A DNA stretch of 64,000 bases from Silanimonas sp021297925 (GCA_027532825.1 JAPZTL010000002.1:186001-250000); one strand, 5' to 3'; shown: positions 1 through 7,773, counted from the first letter of the stretch. Notes: generated from the sequence alone by a model not told the origin. Made by a program: numbers and translations.

Positions 1-188
1 CAAGCGCTCGAGTAGAAGGCGCGGGCGTCCCCGACGGTCACGCGCATGCCCGCGTGATCGCCCGCAGCCGGCAAGCAGAACCACGCACCCACCACCAGCA
101 GGGCGCAAAGCCACCAGAATCGCGGCTCGCGGGTTCGCCTGCGCAGGTCGGCCACCACCATGGCGGAAAGGCGGTGCAGGGCGTCCAT
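1..188 (-). CDS. ABC-2 type exporter membrane subunit (5' part only)
   Basis: Only the first 62 or so codons are inside the window; the gene runs off the left edge. The ATG at 188 overlaps the stop of the ATPase gene by one base (TGATG), so the two are translationally coupled. The visible protein begins MDALHRLSAMVVADLRRRTR, followed by a hydrophobic helix (about residues 24-41, containing WWLCALLVVG) and then a soluble stretch. This layout fits the start of a large ABC-2 permease such as those paired with GldA/CcmA-like ATPases. The function is inferred from the partner and the single visible membrane segment; no family motif is visible. Confidence 0.6.
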   Translation of the reverse strand, partial: MDALHRLSAMVVADLRRRTREPRFWWLCALLVVGAWFCLPAAGDHAGMRVTVGDARAFYSSA

Positions 189-1069
189 CACGCGCGATCC
201 GCCAGGTGCAGGCAAGCAAGATAGGCGTCCTCCAGGGTCGGCTCGACGGACTGCGCCCCGGGCATTGGCGGATGACGCGCGATGGCATGCACGCGCAACC
301 CGCCGGACACGCGTCCGACGTGGCTCACGGGGTGCCGCTCCCGAAGTGTCGCCAGTTCATTCTCCGGCATCTCGCAGGCCCAGACCTGGCCGGCCGCGGC
401 GGCCATCAGGTCGCCGGGCGTTCCATTCGCGATCAGGCGGCCCTCGCGCATCACCACGATCCGGTCCGCGCTGGAATCCACGTCGGACACGATATGCGTC
501 GAGAGCAGAACGAGGCGCTCGCGCGCGAGCCCGGCGATCAACTGGCGGAACCGCAGGCGCTCCTCCGGGTCCAGCCCCACCGTCGGTTCGTCCACGACGA
601 TCAACGACGGGTCGTTGAGCAGGGCCTGCGCGATGCCGACGCGCTGCCGCATCCCGCCGGAGAAGTCGCCGAGCCGGCGGTCCGCGGCGTGGGCCAGGCC
701 GACCTCGCCGAGCACGCGTTCGACGGCGTTGGCAGTCTCGCGTGACGGGAGTCCTTTCACTGCTGCCATGTACTCGAGGAACTCCCGGGCACTCAGCGTG
801 GGATAGACGCCGAAGGACTGCGGCAGGTAACCCAGCGTTCGCCGCAAGGAAGCGGGATCGCGCGCGATATCGACCCCATTCCAGAGGATCCGGCCTCCCG
901 AGGGCCGGGCGAGCGTGGCCAGAAGGCGCATGAGGGTCGACTTGCCGGCACCGTTGGGTCCCAGCAGGCCCAGGATCCCGGGGCCTTGCAGCAGGTCGAT
1001 GCCGTGCAGCGTCGGCGGCTTGCGGCCGTAGCGGAACTGCACACGGTCGAGATTCAAGGCCACGGTCAT
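188..1069 (-). CDS. ABC transporter ATP-binding protein
   Basis: This 293-residue protein hydrolyses ATP to drive an exporter. It shows Walker A GPNGAGKST (about residues 38-46), a Q-loop region LGYLPQSFG, the signature FSGGMRQR, Walker B LIVVDEPTVGLD and a switch histidine in LLSTHIVSD. The C-terminal 90 residues form an accessory domain as in the CcmA/NodI/GldA type. The ATG at 1069 is chosen because the homologous part begins MTVALNLDRVQFRYG; the upstream extension of the open frame has no family character. It is coupled to the permease gene at its 3' end. The substrate is unknown. Confidence 0.9.
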   Translation of the reverse strand: MTVALNLDRVQFRYGRKPPTLHGIDLLQGPGILGLLGPNGAGKSTLMRLLATLARPSGGRILWNGVDIARDPASLRRTLGYLPQSFGVYPTLSAREFLEYMAAVKGLPSRETANAVERVLGEVGLAHAADRRLGDFSGGMRQRVGIAQALLNDPSLIVVDEPTVGLDPEERLRFRQLIAGLARERLVLLSTHIVSDVDSSADRIVVMREGRLIANGTPGDLMAAAAGQVWACEMPENELATLRERHPVSHVGRVSGGLRVHAIARHPPMPGAQSVEPTLEDAYLACLHLADRA

Positions 1070-1224
1070 TGGTTGGAGCTCCGTTGGCAGGCAGGCCCCA
1101 GTGTCGCGTATCGTCCAAGCTCGTCGCATGTGCCATCCGAGGCCGTGACTTCCGAGGCAGCGGCGCAAGCTTCCGCCAGAGGCCGACCGTCGACGGTGCG
1201 GCCATTTCGTGCACTACTGTCCGG

Positions 1225-2196
1225 GTGAGCCCGCGCCGAACCACCGCCACCCGCAACCTCGCCGCCGCCCGTGGCGCGCTCCAGATCGGCGTGGCCGGCA
1301 CCGTCGCCGCCGCCACGCTGGCGGAAGCCGTGCACATGGCGGTGCTGTCGACCACCCCATGGGCGATCGGCCGCCCCCTGGCGCGGTCCATCTACGCGAG
1401 TGTCCGCGGCGTCGCGGGCCTTGCAGGGCAGGGCGGCGATCGTCTGCTGTCCCTACTGGCGCCTCGCCTCGGGTCGGGCACCCGTCGACGCCTTTCGCCG
1501 CCCGTGCCGTTGGGCGTCCAAGCCGCGCTCAATGGGGTCCTCGGCGACCGGCTCGATCGGGTGGCCCCGACGACGGTGCTGCCCATGCGCCTCCATCCGC
1601 ACCGCTCGGCGCGCGTGGCGCGTCGAACGGCCGCAGCGGGTGACGTGGTGTTCGTCCATGGCCTGTGCATGCACGATCGCCATTGGCAGGACGAAGCGGC
1701 GGACGCGGTCGATCTCGGTCGCGCACTCTCGATGGCCCACGAGCTACGACCGCTTTACGCGCGATACAACTCCGGCGGGGCGATCGAAGAGAACGGTCGC
1801 CGTCTGGCAAAGATCCTGGAGCGTCGCGAGTTACGGCCCGCCAGTACCGACCGGCCACTGCATCTGGTCGCCCACAGCCTGGGGGGGCTGGTCGTTCGTA
1901 GCGCCATCGCCGCGGGTGTCGAGCATGGGCACCGCTGGCCGCAACGCCTCGGGCATGTGGTTTGCCTGGGGACGCCGCACGAGGGGGCTCCCCTGGAGCG
2001 GCTTGGCGCATCGATCGAGACGCTGCTTGCGCTCCACCGGTTCTCCGCGCCTTGGGCGATGCTGGGCCGCCTTCGCAGCATCGCGATTCGCCAGCTCGGG
2101 GACGCCGCCGTGCCGTCATGGCCATCGTCGCTCGACGGCGTGCATGTGCATCCGGAGGTGGCTGAGCACGTGCGGCGGATCCTTGCAGGGTGCTAG
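1225..2196 (+). CDS. alpha/beta hydrolase (lipase-like)
   Basis: This protein of about 323 residues belongs to the alpha/beta-hydrolase (lipase/esterase) fold. VVFVHGLCMHDRHW is the oxyanion-hole strand-loop, and LHLVAHSLGGLVVRSA contains the nucleophile elbow with the catalytic serine. The last histidines (VHVHPEVAEH) may supply the catalytic His. The first 140 residues are Ala/Arg-rich and poorly defined. The GTG at 1225 is a guess: the frame is open back to 1069 without a good ribosome site. It is divergent from the ABC operon, and its stop lies 15 bases before the dif-like site. The substrate is unknown. Confidence 0.75.
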   Translation: MSPRRTTATRNLAAARGALQIGVAGTVAAATLAEAVHMAVLSTTPWAIGRPLARSIYASVRGVAGLAGQGGDRLLSLLAPRLGSGTRRRLSPPVPLGVQAALNGVLGDRLDRVAPTTVLPMRLHPHRSARVARRTAAAGDVVFVHGLCMHDRHWQDEAADAVDLGRALSMAHELRPLYARYNSGGAIEENGRRLAKILERRELRPASTDRPLHLVAHSLGGLVVRSAIAAGVEHGHRWPQRLGHVVCLGTPHEGAPLERLGASIETLLALHRFSAPWAMLGRLRSIAIRQLGDAAVPSWPSSLDGVHVHPEVAEHVRRILAGC

Positions 2197-2211
2197 GTGT
2201 TGCCTTGTTCG

Positions 2212-2239
2212 CGCCGACATAATATTCATTATGCGAACC
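2212..2239 (-). other. dif: dif-like XerCD site / prophage attL
   Basis: Read on the minus strand this is GGTTCGCATAA (XerC arm), TGAATA (centre), TTATGTCGGCG (XerD arm). E. coli dif is GGTGCGCATAA-TGTATA-TTATGTTAAAT, so the XerC arm and centre each differ at one base and the inner XerD arm (TTATGT) is identical; the outer XerD arm differs. The XerD side is chromosomal and the XerC arm came in with the phage, regenerating a dif-like site at the left junction. A dif site marks the replication terminus, where XerC/XerD resolve chromosome dimers. That this is the chromosome's only dif is inferred. Confidence 0.75.
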
Positions 2240-2324
2240 CTGCTGGCGTGGCTCATGCGTCAGCGACCACGACTCCACGCGGCTTTCGGCATTCCAGCGG
2301 GCCCCTCACAAGGAGCGTCGCCCG

Positions 2325-2591
2325 ATGGAACGTCCCCCCTGCTTCGAAACCCTTGGCGTCACGGACTGCCTGCGCAGGCAGCATGACTGGATCGTCTACG
2401 GCAGCGGCCCGCTGTTCGGAGATTGGGCCGGCTGGCGAATCGCCGGCGACGAGCTGGTCGCGCCCGATCGGCGGCGAATCCGACTCGCCCGCGTGATCGC
2501 CGTGATGCACATGGACGAGATCGGCAGGCGGAAGACCGAAGCGAACGTGGTCCCGTTCAGGGCCCGTCAGAGCCGCTGGACGACGCCGTAG
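2325..2591 (+). CDS. small phage protein, possibly DUF3653 family
   Basis: This 88-residue protein contains CFETLGVTDCLRR and IVYGSGPLFGDWAGWRI, followed by a basic segment (LVAPDRRRIRLARV). The Trp/Gly-rich pattern resembles the DUF3653 phage family as I remember it from Xanthomonas inoviruses; this is recall, not a search result. AAGGAG lies about nine bases before the ATG. It is the only left-arm phage gene on the plus strand. In the excised circle it would lie downstream of the repressor-like gene on the same strand and overlap its alternative 3' end, suggesting a role in regulation. Its function is not known. Confidence 0.6.
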   Translation: MERPPCFETLGVTDCLRRQHDWIVYGSGPLFGDWAGWRIAGDELVAPDRRRIRLARVIAVMHMDEIGRRKTEANVVPFRARQSRWTTP

Positions 2592-2690
2592 GCGTCGCCC
2601 TCCCTTACCCACTGCGTGGGGCCTGTCGGGCGGCTGTCGCCGTCCGGGCGCGGCCCTGCGGGGGACTTTCCCTGGGAACGTGCGGCAGGG

Positions 2691-3068
2691 TCACCGGGAT
2701 GAAGATCGACAAGCAGCGCCGCCGGCCGATCGGCCGACTTGCTCCCAGCCGCCCTCGATGCGCCGGAGAATGGCGCCTTGGCTGCATGCGAGGGAGCCGG
2801 TAGGCGCGTCCGAGCGTGGAGGCGGATACACCGGCAGCGGCGCGGACGGCAGAGACTCCTGGCGCACGACGACGGAATCGCGCTGGGGATCAATGCCCTG
2901 CTGCATGAGCTGCTGCAATTGGCGGTTGAAGTCGGCCGTCGCTTGCTGGAACACGATGCGGGCGAAAGCCAAGCGCACAGCATCGGACAGGAGGGTGCCG
3001 ATCAGGACGCCCAGGGCGATCGGCAGGACGTACGACCAAGGCGTGACGGGATCAGAGTAACGGGTCAT
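2691..3068 (-). CDS. phage membrane protein of unknown function
   Basis: This protein of about 125 residues lies downstream of zot. It has one hydrophobic helix (about residues 11-30, VLPIALGVLIGTLL), then an amphipathic Gln-rich helix (FNRQLQQLMQQG) and a Pro-rich, then basic, tail. I do not recognise a family. The ATG at 3068 is preferred because GGATGGA lies just before it; ATG 3080 would add four residues. Its place after zot, and behind the AT-rich region 3081-3202, suggests it is transcribed separately from the structural genes. It may be an accessory assembly or immunity protein, but nothing in the sequence decides that. Confidence 0.6.
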   Translation of the reverse strand: MTRYSDPVTPWSYVLPIALGVLIGTLLSDAVRLAFARIVFQQATADFNRQLQQLMQQGIDPQRDSVVVRQESLPSAPLPVYPPPRSDAPTGSLACSQGAILRRIEGGWEQVGRSAGGAACRSSSR

Positions 3069-3080
3069 TGTTCCATCCAT

Positions 3081-3202
3081 GGGATTGTGAATAGATGCAA
3101 AAGACTATTGACAATCGCTGAAAGGTGCACCGTTACTGCATGTCAATACCCGAAAGGAATGTTGTTAAGGGTTAAGACAGTTGCAAATACGGAATGACCG
3201 TG
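3081..3202. promoter_or_regulatory. AT-rich phage intergenic region with inverted repeat
   Basis: This 122-base gap between zot and the 125-residue gene is clearly richer in A+T than its surroundings and is one of the largest non-coding gaps in the prophage. An inverted repeat ATTGACA (3107-3113) / TGTCAAT (3141-3147) puts a TTGACA hexamer on both strands. It also contains GTTAAGGGTTAAG. It is a candidate promoter or part of the phage origin/packaging region. No clear -10 box at the right spacing was found, so the role is inferred. Confidence 0.4.
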
Positions 3203-4375
3203 TTACCGCGATGCATAGTCAGGCGGAACGTAAGGAAGGTTGATGGCGCGGTCAAACCCCCCTGCCCCGCTGGACCTCGAAGGGAACGCCGAGACGTCGC
3301 TGACGGGCTGAGGCGGCATGCTGCCCTGATCGCGTTCCCTGGGCGCATGGCCGACCGGTCGAAGGCGCGGGTCCCAGTAGCCGTGCCGCGCGACCGTGAT
3401 GCACACGCGGTCGTCGACGAGAATCGGGGTCATCTGCTGAGTGCGGCAGCGGCAGCTGATGCGTTCGACGCGCTGGTCGCCGCTGATGACGCAGAACATG
3501 CGCGGGTAGTCCTGCACCTCGAAACGGTCGTACATGGGCGCGCTGGCCGGGTCGGTTTCGATCCTGGGCGTGCGTTGGAAGACGTATTCCTCGATGGTCA
3601 TCGGGCCTTCGCCGTCGCCGCCCCTCGCCTCGGTGCTCGCTTCGCTGCGCGCCTCGGCATCGGTCGCGGCGGCGGGCGTAGCGGCGATGGCCTCGGAGGG
3701 CTGGAAGCCGTAGTAGAGGCCGAGGAAGCCACCGACGAGCAGGATCGGCACGAGGACGGCCATTCCCAGGGCAAGGATGATCTTCGTGGGAATCTTGCGC
3801 TTCACGGTGTGCAGGGTGGCCGACTCATAGAGCCGGAAGACCTTCGGCGGATAGCGCCAGATTTGCTCGATCGCCTGTCCCTTAGCGGTTGGGCCGTTCG
3901 GGCTGTCCTGGACGTGGGGCCACTCGTAGCGAACGGTCGTCTCGGTGCCGAACTTGCGGGTGACGTGGACGTGCGCGCCCACCAGATCGCGGACGAACGG
4001 CGTGAGCTGGCCGGGGGCCTGCGTGGTCCAGATGAAGTCGAAGCCGCGGTGGCGATGCTTGGCGAGGTTGAGGATGCGCGGATCATCCGAGTTTCGGAGC
4101 TGCTTACCGAAGAACTCCCACGCCTCGTCAACGACAATCAACGAGCCGTCCGGGCACTGTTCCCAATCCCAGGGAGACTCGATCGTAGGCAGGCGCTGGT
4201 CGAGGCCACGGACGTTGCAGAAGAACACGGGGCGCGTGGGGACGGTGCCGCGATCCCATTCCGCGAGAGGGTCACCGTCGCCGCTGAAATCGACGCCGAC
4301 TTGGGTCAAGGCGTCCTGCAGGGCCGTGAGGGTCTTTCCAGCGCCGGGCGTGCCGGTAACGAGCTTGATAGGCAT
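3203..4375 (-). CDS. zot: Zot-family phage assembly ATPase (pI)
   Basis: This 390-residue inner-membrane ATPase drives extrusion of filamentous virions. Walker A is GTPGAGKT at the N-terminus, and Walker B is SLIVVDEAWEFFG (about residues 75-90). KHRHRGFDFIWTTQ follows, typical of Zot/pI proteins. A single transmembrane helix (about residues 197-220, ILALGMAVLVPILLVGG) separates the cytoplasmic ATPase from a periplasmic tail that ends in a Pro/Tyr-rich segment. The start lies three bases after the stop of the pVI-like gene. Cf1c, phiLf and CTXphi carry a homologue at this position. Confidence 0.95.
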   Translation of the reverse strand: MPIKLVTGTPGAGKTLTALQDALTQVGVDFSGDGDPLAEWDRGTVPTRPVFFCNVRGLDQRLPTIESPWDWEQCPDGSLIVVDEAWEFFGKQLRNSDDPRILNLAKHRHRGFDFIWTTQAPGQLTPFVRDLVGAHVHVTRKFGTETTVRYEWPHVQDSPNGPTAKGQAIEQIWRYPPKVFRLYESATLHTVKRKIPTKIILALGMAVLVPILLVGGFLGLYYGFQPSEAIAATPAAATDAEARSEASTEARGGDGEGPMTIEEYVFQRTPRIETDPASAPMYDRFEVQDYPRMFCVISGDQRVERISCRCRTQQMTPILVDDRVCITVARHGYWDPRLRPVGHAPRERDQGSMPPQPVSDVSAFPSRSSGAGGFDRAINLPYVPPDYASR

Positions 4376-4378
4376 GGG

Positions 4379-4678
4379 TCAGCTTGCGCGCATGCGGAGG
4401 ACGTAGTTCGAGGCCCAGACGACGGTGTAGGCGCTCAAGATCGCTTGGACGTAGACGTCGAGCTGGAGGTACCCGACCCAGCCGGCCACATCGCCAGGCA
4501 ACGTGCCGAAGCGGTTGGCGAGCATGTCGCTGATCGTGTCGCCCAGGGGCTCCATGACGAAGAAGTAGAGCCCGAGGCCGACGAAGACGCGCATCACGAG
4601 GCCCACGATGTTGGCCATGACGAAGATGCGGAGGGCCGCCATGAGGAAAGGAACGAAGGCCGCGAGAATGGCAGGCAT
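4379..4678 (-). CDS. pVI-like minor coat protein (DUF2523)
   Basis: This 99-residue protein is very hydrophobic, with helices around residues 3-20, 22-45 and 70-93. It has the usual size and place of DUF2523 proteins, between the adsorption protein and Zot, where pVI caps the virion end together with pIII. ATG 4678 overlaps the stop of the pIII-like gene by one base, so the genes are coupled; the longer open frame upstream is arginine-rich shadow sequence. The match is by hydrophobic profile and order rather than by motif. Confidence 0.8.
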   Translation of the reverse strand: MPAILAAFVPFLMAALRIFVMANIVGLVMRVFVGLGLYFFVMEPLGDTISDMLANRFGTLPGDVAGWVGYLQLDVYVQAILSAYTVVWASNYVLRMRAS

Positions 4679-5889
4679 CAGCGTGCACCGACTTGCGAGA
4701 GGATGAAGGACGCCTGGATGAGTCCGCCCAGGGCGATCATCCAGCCGAGGATGGCCAAGGCCCAGCAGACGAGCTGGGAGGCTTGCGCCATGTCGAACGA
4801 GGCCCAGCCGAGGTCGTACGACTGTTGCCAGGACAACGCGGGGCAAGAACGCGTGAGGCCGAAGCCGTCGGTGTCGAGCTGTGCGACGAGGGCGGAAGCG
4901 TCGCCCTGCTCTACGATGTCATCGCGCGTCGGCAATGGGCCGCCGTCGTCGCCGGGATTCAGTGGCGAGAGATCAGGTGGGCCGTCACCGGTGCCGTTTC
5001 CGTTTCCTTGGGCTGCGACCGTGGCGCGAAGCTGGTCGATGGCGGAAACCATGCGGTCGGCGTCAGCGTTGGCGTCAGATCGAGCGGAATCAATGGCAGA
5101 ACGGACCTGGTCTAGGCGCGGGGCCAAGCCGAGTACGGCCTTCTCGATAGCGTCGAGCTTGGGACCCAAGCCCTCGACGACCTGCTGGCCGTCGTCTAGG
5201 CCGTCGCCGCTGTTCCCATCGCCGGGATTGTCGGGATCATCCGGATCTTCGGGCTCATCCGGCTCATCCGGGTCATCGGGATCGTCCGGGTCTTCGGGAT
5301 CGTCGGGATCGTCCGGAGGGGGAGGATCGTCTGGATCCTGCGGATCATCCGGATCAGTAGGACGACGGGGAGGAATGGGAGTGGATGACGATCCCGAGCA
5401 AGTCTGACCGTCGGGCGTGTAGTAATTGGTGTAAGGAATGTCTTGGCCAATTGTGAAGACGTACCGGCAGCCCTTGTGACAGACAGCGCCGGAATCATCG
5501 ATTCGGGCGAAGTAGCTGCCAGGACGCGTCGCACACGAATTGCCAGGAGGAAAAACGGCCGTGTGAGGGTCGCGCTGTGATCCAGTCTCGAAGCCGTCTT
5601 GAAATCGACAGACGAAGGTCGCAAGGAACGTCTGTTCCGAAACCCTTGAAGCTTCGCCGCGGAGAAATGCAGGGCTGTTCGATGCACCAAAAATCGCGTT
5701 GCAATCATCAGGGCCATACTCACCAGCTCGTGATGAAGCTTGCGCGTATGCCGTGCCCTCGTCTGAACACTGCCAAGACGAACCAGAAAGCGTGCATCCT
5801 TCGAGCGTGGTCTGGGCGCTGGAAGAAAGCGGGGTCAGTCCGAGAAGAGCAGCCAGCCCGCACAGCACATGAGGAAGAAGACGACCCAT
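4678..5889 (-). CDS. pIII-like adsorption protein
   Basis: This 403-residue protein has a signal peptide (MGRLLPHVLCGLAALLG, cleavage near SSSAQ), a Cys-rich N-terminal domain of about 140 residues with several likely disulfides, and a long Asp/Pro-rich linker (about residues 177-223). A predicted amphipathic helix region and a C-terminal transmembrane anchor (LVCWALAILGWMIALGGL) follow. This is the architecture of phage pIII, which binds the pilus or other receptor and stays membrane-anchored until release. The linker is acidic DDP repeats where coliphages use glycine-rich repeats. ATG 5889 is chosen for the signal peptide, although no strong ribosome site is seen. Confidence 0.85.
   Translation of the reverse strand: MGRLLPHVLCGLAALLGLTPLSSSAQTTLEGCTLSGSSWQCSDEGTAYAQASSRAGEYGPDDCNAIFGASNSPAFLRGEASRVSEQTFLATFVCRFQDGFETGSQRDPHTAVFPPGNSCATRPGSYFARIDDSGAVCHKGCRYVFTIGQDIPYTNYYTPDGQTCSGSSSTPIPPRRPTDPDDPQDPDDPPPPDDPDDPEDPDDPDDPDEPDEPEDPDDPDNPGDGNSGDGLDDGQQVVEGLGPKLDAIEKAVLGLAPRLDQVRSAIDSARSDANADADRMVSAIDQLRATVAAQGNGNGTGDGPPDLSPLNPGDDGGPLPTRDDIVEQGDASALVAQLDTDGFGLTRSCPALSWQQSYDLGWASFDMAQASQLVCWALAILGWMIALGGLIQASFILSQVGAR
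5221..5361 (-). repeat. degenerate short tandem repeats encoding the Asp/Pro linker
   Basis: Nine-base units of the type ATCCGGATC/ATCGTCGGG (plus strand) repeat over about 140 bases inside the pIII-like gene. They translate to DDP, DEP and EDP triplets, for example DDPDDPDEPDEPEDP. Repeat-number variation would change the spacing between the receptor-binding and anchor domains. Confidence 0.8.
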
Positions 5890-5947
5890 CCGATCACCGT
5901 CGATGCTCCGAAAGGAGGACGTGCCAGGACACGTCCAGAGGTTCCGC

Positions 5948-6193
5948 TTAGCCGGCCTTACGGGCCCAGCGAACAGCCTTGGCGACCATGACGAGGCCGA
6001 GCACAGCGGTGCCGACGGCGACGATGAACGCAACCGTCAGGGCGACGTAGCCGAGGACTTGGGTCTGCGCCTGGCTGAGATCGAGCTGGCCGCCGGCGGC
6101 CTGGGCCATCGCGGCGTTTGCGGCGAACAGGGAGCCGACGACGGCGGCGGTGGCGGCGGCCTTGGCGGCCTTGAAGCGGGTGACGAGGTTCAT
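5948..6193 (-). CDS. major coat protein pVIII-like
   Basis: This 81-residue precursor has a signal peptide of about 31 residues (AAVVGSLFAANAAMA, cleavage before QAAGG). The mature protein is about 50 residues: a short polar N-terminus, one transmembrane helix (VALTVAFIVAVGTAVLGLVMV) and a basic C-terminus (KAVRWARKAG) that would face the DNA. Size, charge pattern and place between the minor coat gene and the pIII gene match the major coat protein of filamentous phage. Sequence identity of coat proteins is low, so the call rests on architecture. Confidence 0.88.
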   Translation of the reverse strand: MNLVTRFKAAKAAATAAVVGSLFAANAAMAQAAGGQLDLSQAQTQVLGYVALTVAFIVAVGTAVLGLVMVAKAVRWARKAG

Positions 6194-6202
6194 GGTGTGC
6201 TC

Positions 6203-6397
6203 CTAGAAGGTTTCGAGAGTCTTGCGAAGCCGCTTGAGTAGCCATGCGATGCCGAACAAGACGAGTGCGGCGGCGCCGAGGGCTGCGCCCTCCCCTGCGG
6301 ACAGCGGCGGGAATCCGAAGGGCATTGGGTCGATCCACGCCTCTTGGGTGCACGTCTGGGATGCGTGATCCCACTGGACGCAGGCGAGGACCTTCAT
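6203..6397 (-). CDS. small minor coat protein (pVII/pIX-like)
   Basis: This 64-residue protein starts MKVLACVQWDHASQTC, has a Cys pair in the N-terminal part, then one transmembrane helix (GAALGAAALVLFGIAWLL) and a basic end (KRLRKTLETF). Proteins with this VxxWDxxxxTC start are common between the ssDNA-binding and major coat genes of Xanthomonas inoviruses, as I recall. It would cap the end of the virion that emerges first. The 10-base gap to the major coat gene supports one transcript. Confidence 0.75.
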   Translation of the reverse strand: MKVLACVQWDHASQTCTQEAWIDPMPFGFPPLSAGEGAALGAAALVLFGIAWLLKRLRKTLETF

Positions 6398-6400
6398 GGG

Positions 6401-6685
6401 TTACGCGGCCTTCGTGGCCGTCGCGGGAACGGGGACGAGCTCGATGCTTCGACCGATGGCCGGCTCGCCGTACTGGCCCTGGACGATGCTGCGGGGGCCG
6501 AGGGAGTAGATGCCGGGCGCGAACGGTGCCTGGTCACGGTCGAGCGTGATCCGCATGCGGGTCGGGTAGCTGTGACCGTTGTGGACGTAGATGTTCTGCT
6601 CGCGCAGATCGACCTGGTTGCCGGTGTTCTTGTTGGTGACTCGGCGCGTGTTGATGGGTTCGTTCGTGACTTCGACGCGGATCAT
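6401..6685 (-). CDS. phage ssDNA-binding protein (pV-like)
   Basis: This 94-residue protein probably coats viral ssDNA before packaging and represses translation, as gene V protein does. It is rich in beta-strand pattern, with INTRRVTNKNTGNQ and YPTRMRITLDRDQAPFAPG resembling pV-like proteins of Xanthomonas phages. The start codon overlaps the stop of the rep gene (ATGA), which couples its synthesis to Rep. The function is called from size, order and partial pattern. Confidence 0.8.
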   Translation of the reverse strand: MIRVEVTNEPINTRRVTNKNTGNQVDLREQNIYVHNGHSYPTRMRITLDRDQAPFAPGIYSLGPRSIVQGQYGEPAIGRSIELVPVPATATKAA

Positions 6686-7773
6686 GGATGTGTGTCCTCT
6701 TGGGTGAGATCGTCGCGGACGAACCGGACGAGGTTTTCGTGGTCGCCATGGAAGTTCTTGAACCGGCCCGGGCGACCTTCGCGGGCCAGCTTGCGTTCGA
6801 TGTAGAGGGCGCAGGCATCGCGGCCCAGGGCGTCGAAAAGGAGGCCAAGCGAGCGGCCGGCTTGGCGTTCGAGGAAAGCCAACATGGCCTTGCCAGAGGC
6901 TTCCGCAGTGGCGCGGAGGACGTCGAAGCGTTCGATCACGCCGTCGAGGTAGGTCACGAGCAGCGAGTACGCGCCTCGGAAATACGGCTCAGGGTTCGTG
7001 AGAACGTCGGGATCGAGCACCATGTGCTTGGCGTACAGGCGCACTTCGACGCGGATTCGCTTGCTATCAGGGTCGCCGAGCTGCTTGCCCTTCTCGTAGA
7101 TCTGGACCTGCTTGTGACCGCGCTGGCCGATCGTGAGGCTGCGGCCCTTGTTGCTGCCCAGGTCGTCGATCAGCGTCGCTTGAGGATTGCGGCCGCCCTC
7201 GTTGAATGCGCCGTCTTTCCAGTGCTGGAGCATGTCCTCGAAGGTGAAGACCTGCCCCTCGAGATCGTCGACGGCAATGTCGACGTGCGTGATCTTGGCC
7301 TGCGTCGTCTCGATGAACTTCTGAGCGCGCCGCCAGTCCTGGACGCGGGCGCAACCGGCACCGGAGAGCGACACGTGGAAATCGCCGTCGTCCTTGATGC
7401 CGTAGCGGCCCAAGTTCTCGCCGTCGGTGTCCACGATGAACCCGCTCTGAGGGTAGAACTGCCACACCTTGTCGGCGGGCTCGGTGACCTTCAAGTCATC
7501 CGAGAAGCCGAACATCCAGTGGATGAGCATCGGCAGAGGCACGAACTCGGCCAGAGCACGGCGACCGCCCTCCCCCTTGTCCGTCCACATGCGGGCCGCG
7601 TTCTTCGGGAACGTCACGCTGAGGAAGTCGATCAAGGCCCTGGACAACGATCCGGGCGACTTGGGGGCCAACTTCTGGCCCGTGTTACTAGACGGGCCAG
7701 AAGACCGGCCGCCGCGCTTGTGTTGCGGCTCGACCGCGAAATAGACAGGTGTGCAGGAATTGGGGCGGGTCAT
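6682..7773 (-). CDS. phage replication initiation protein (pII, rolling circle)
   Basis: This 363-residue protein of the replication initiation factor type would nick the double-stranded replicative form to start rolling-circle synthesis. Visible features are ITHVDIAVDDLEG, with its strand and acidic residues, and QVQIYEKGKQLGDP followed by RIRVEVRL, the conserved Y-x-K-G-x-x-LG block with the proposed catalytic tyrosine. ATG 7773 is chosen because MTRPNSCTPVYF begins the family-like part and because it overlaps the stop of the 42-residue gene (ATGA). The track of coupled starts from 8104 to 6401 indicates one early operon. Confidence 0.92.
   Translation of the reverse strand: MTRPNSCTPVYFAVEPQHKRGGRSSGPSSNTGQKLAPKSPGSLSRALIDFLSVTFPKNAARMWTDKGEGGRRALAEFVPLPMLIHWMFGFSDDLKVTEPADKVWQFYPQSGFIVDTDGENLGRYGIKDDGDFHVSLSGAGCARVQDWRRAQKFIETTQAKITHVDIAVDDLEGQVFTFEDMLQHWKDGAFNEGGRNPQATLIDDLGSNKGRSLTIGQRGHKQVQIYEKGKQLGDPDSKRIRVEVRLYAKHMVLDPDVLTNPEPYFRGAYSLLVTYLDGVIERFDVLRATAEASGKAMLAFLERQAGRSLGLLFDALGRDACALYIERKLAREGRPGRFKNFHGDHENLVRFVRDDLTQEDTHP

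Noticed and set aside
5221..5361. Short tandem repeats considered as a CRISPR array
   Set aside because: Units are 6-9 bases, have no spacers, and lie inside an open coding frame.
3194..5407. 737-codon plus-strand frame opposite zot and the pIII-like gene, with Ser/Gly repeats at its end
   Set aside because: The SGSSGSSG tail is only the complement of the DDP linker repeats; the minus-strand genes fit inovirus order.
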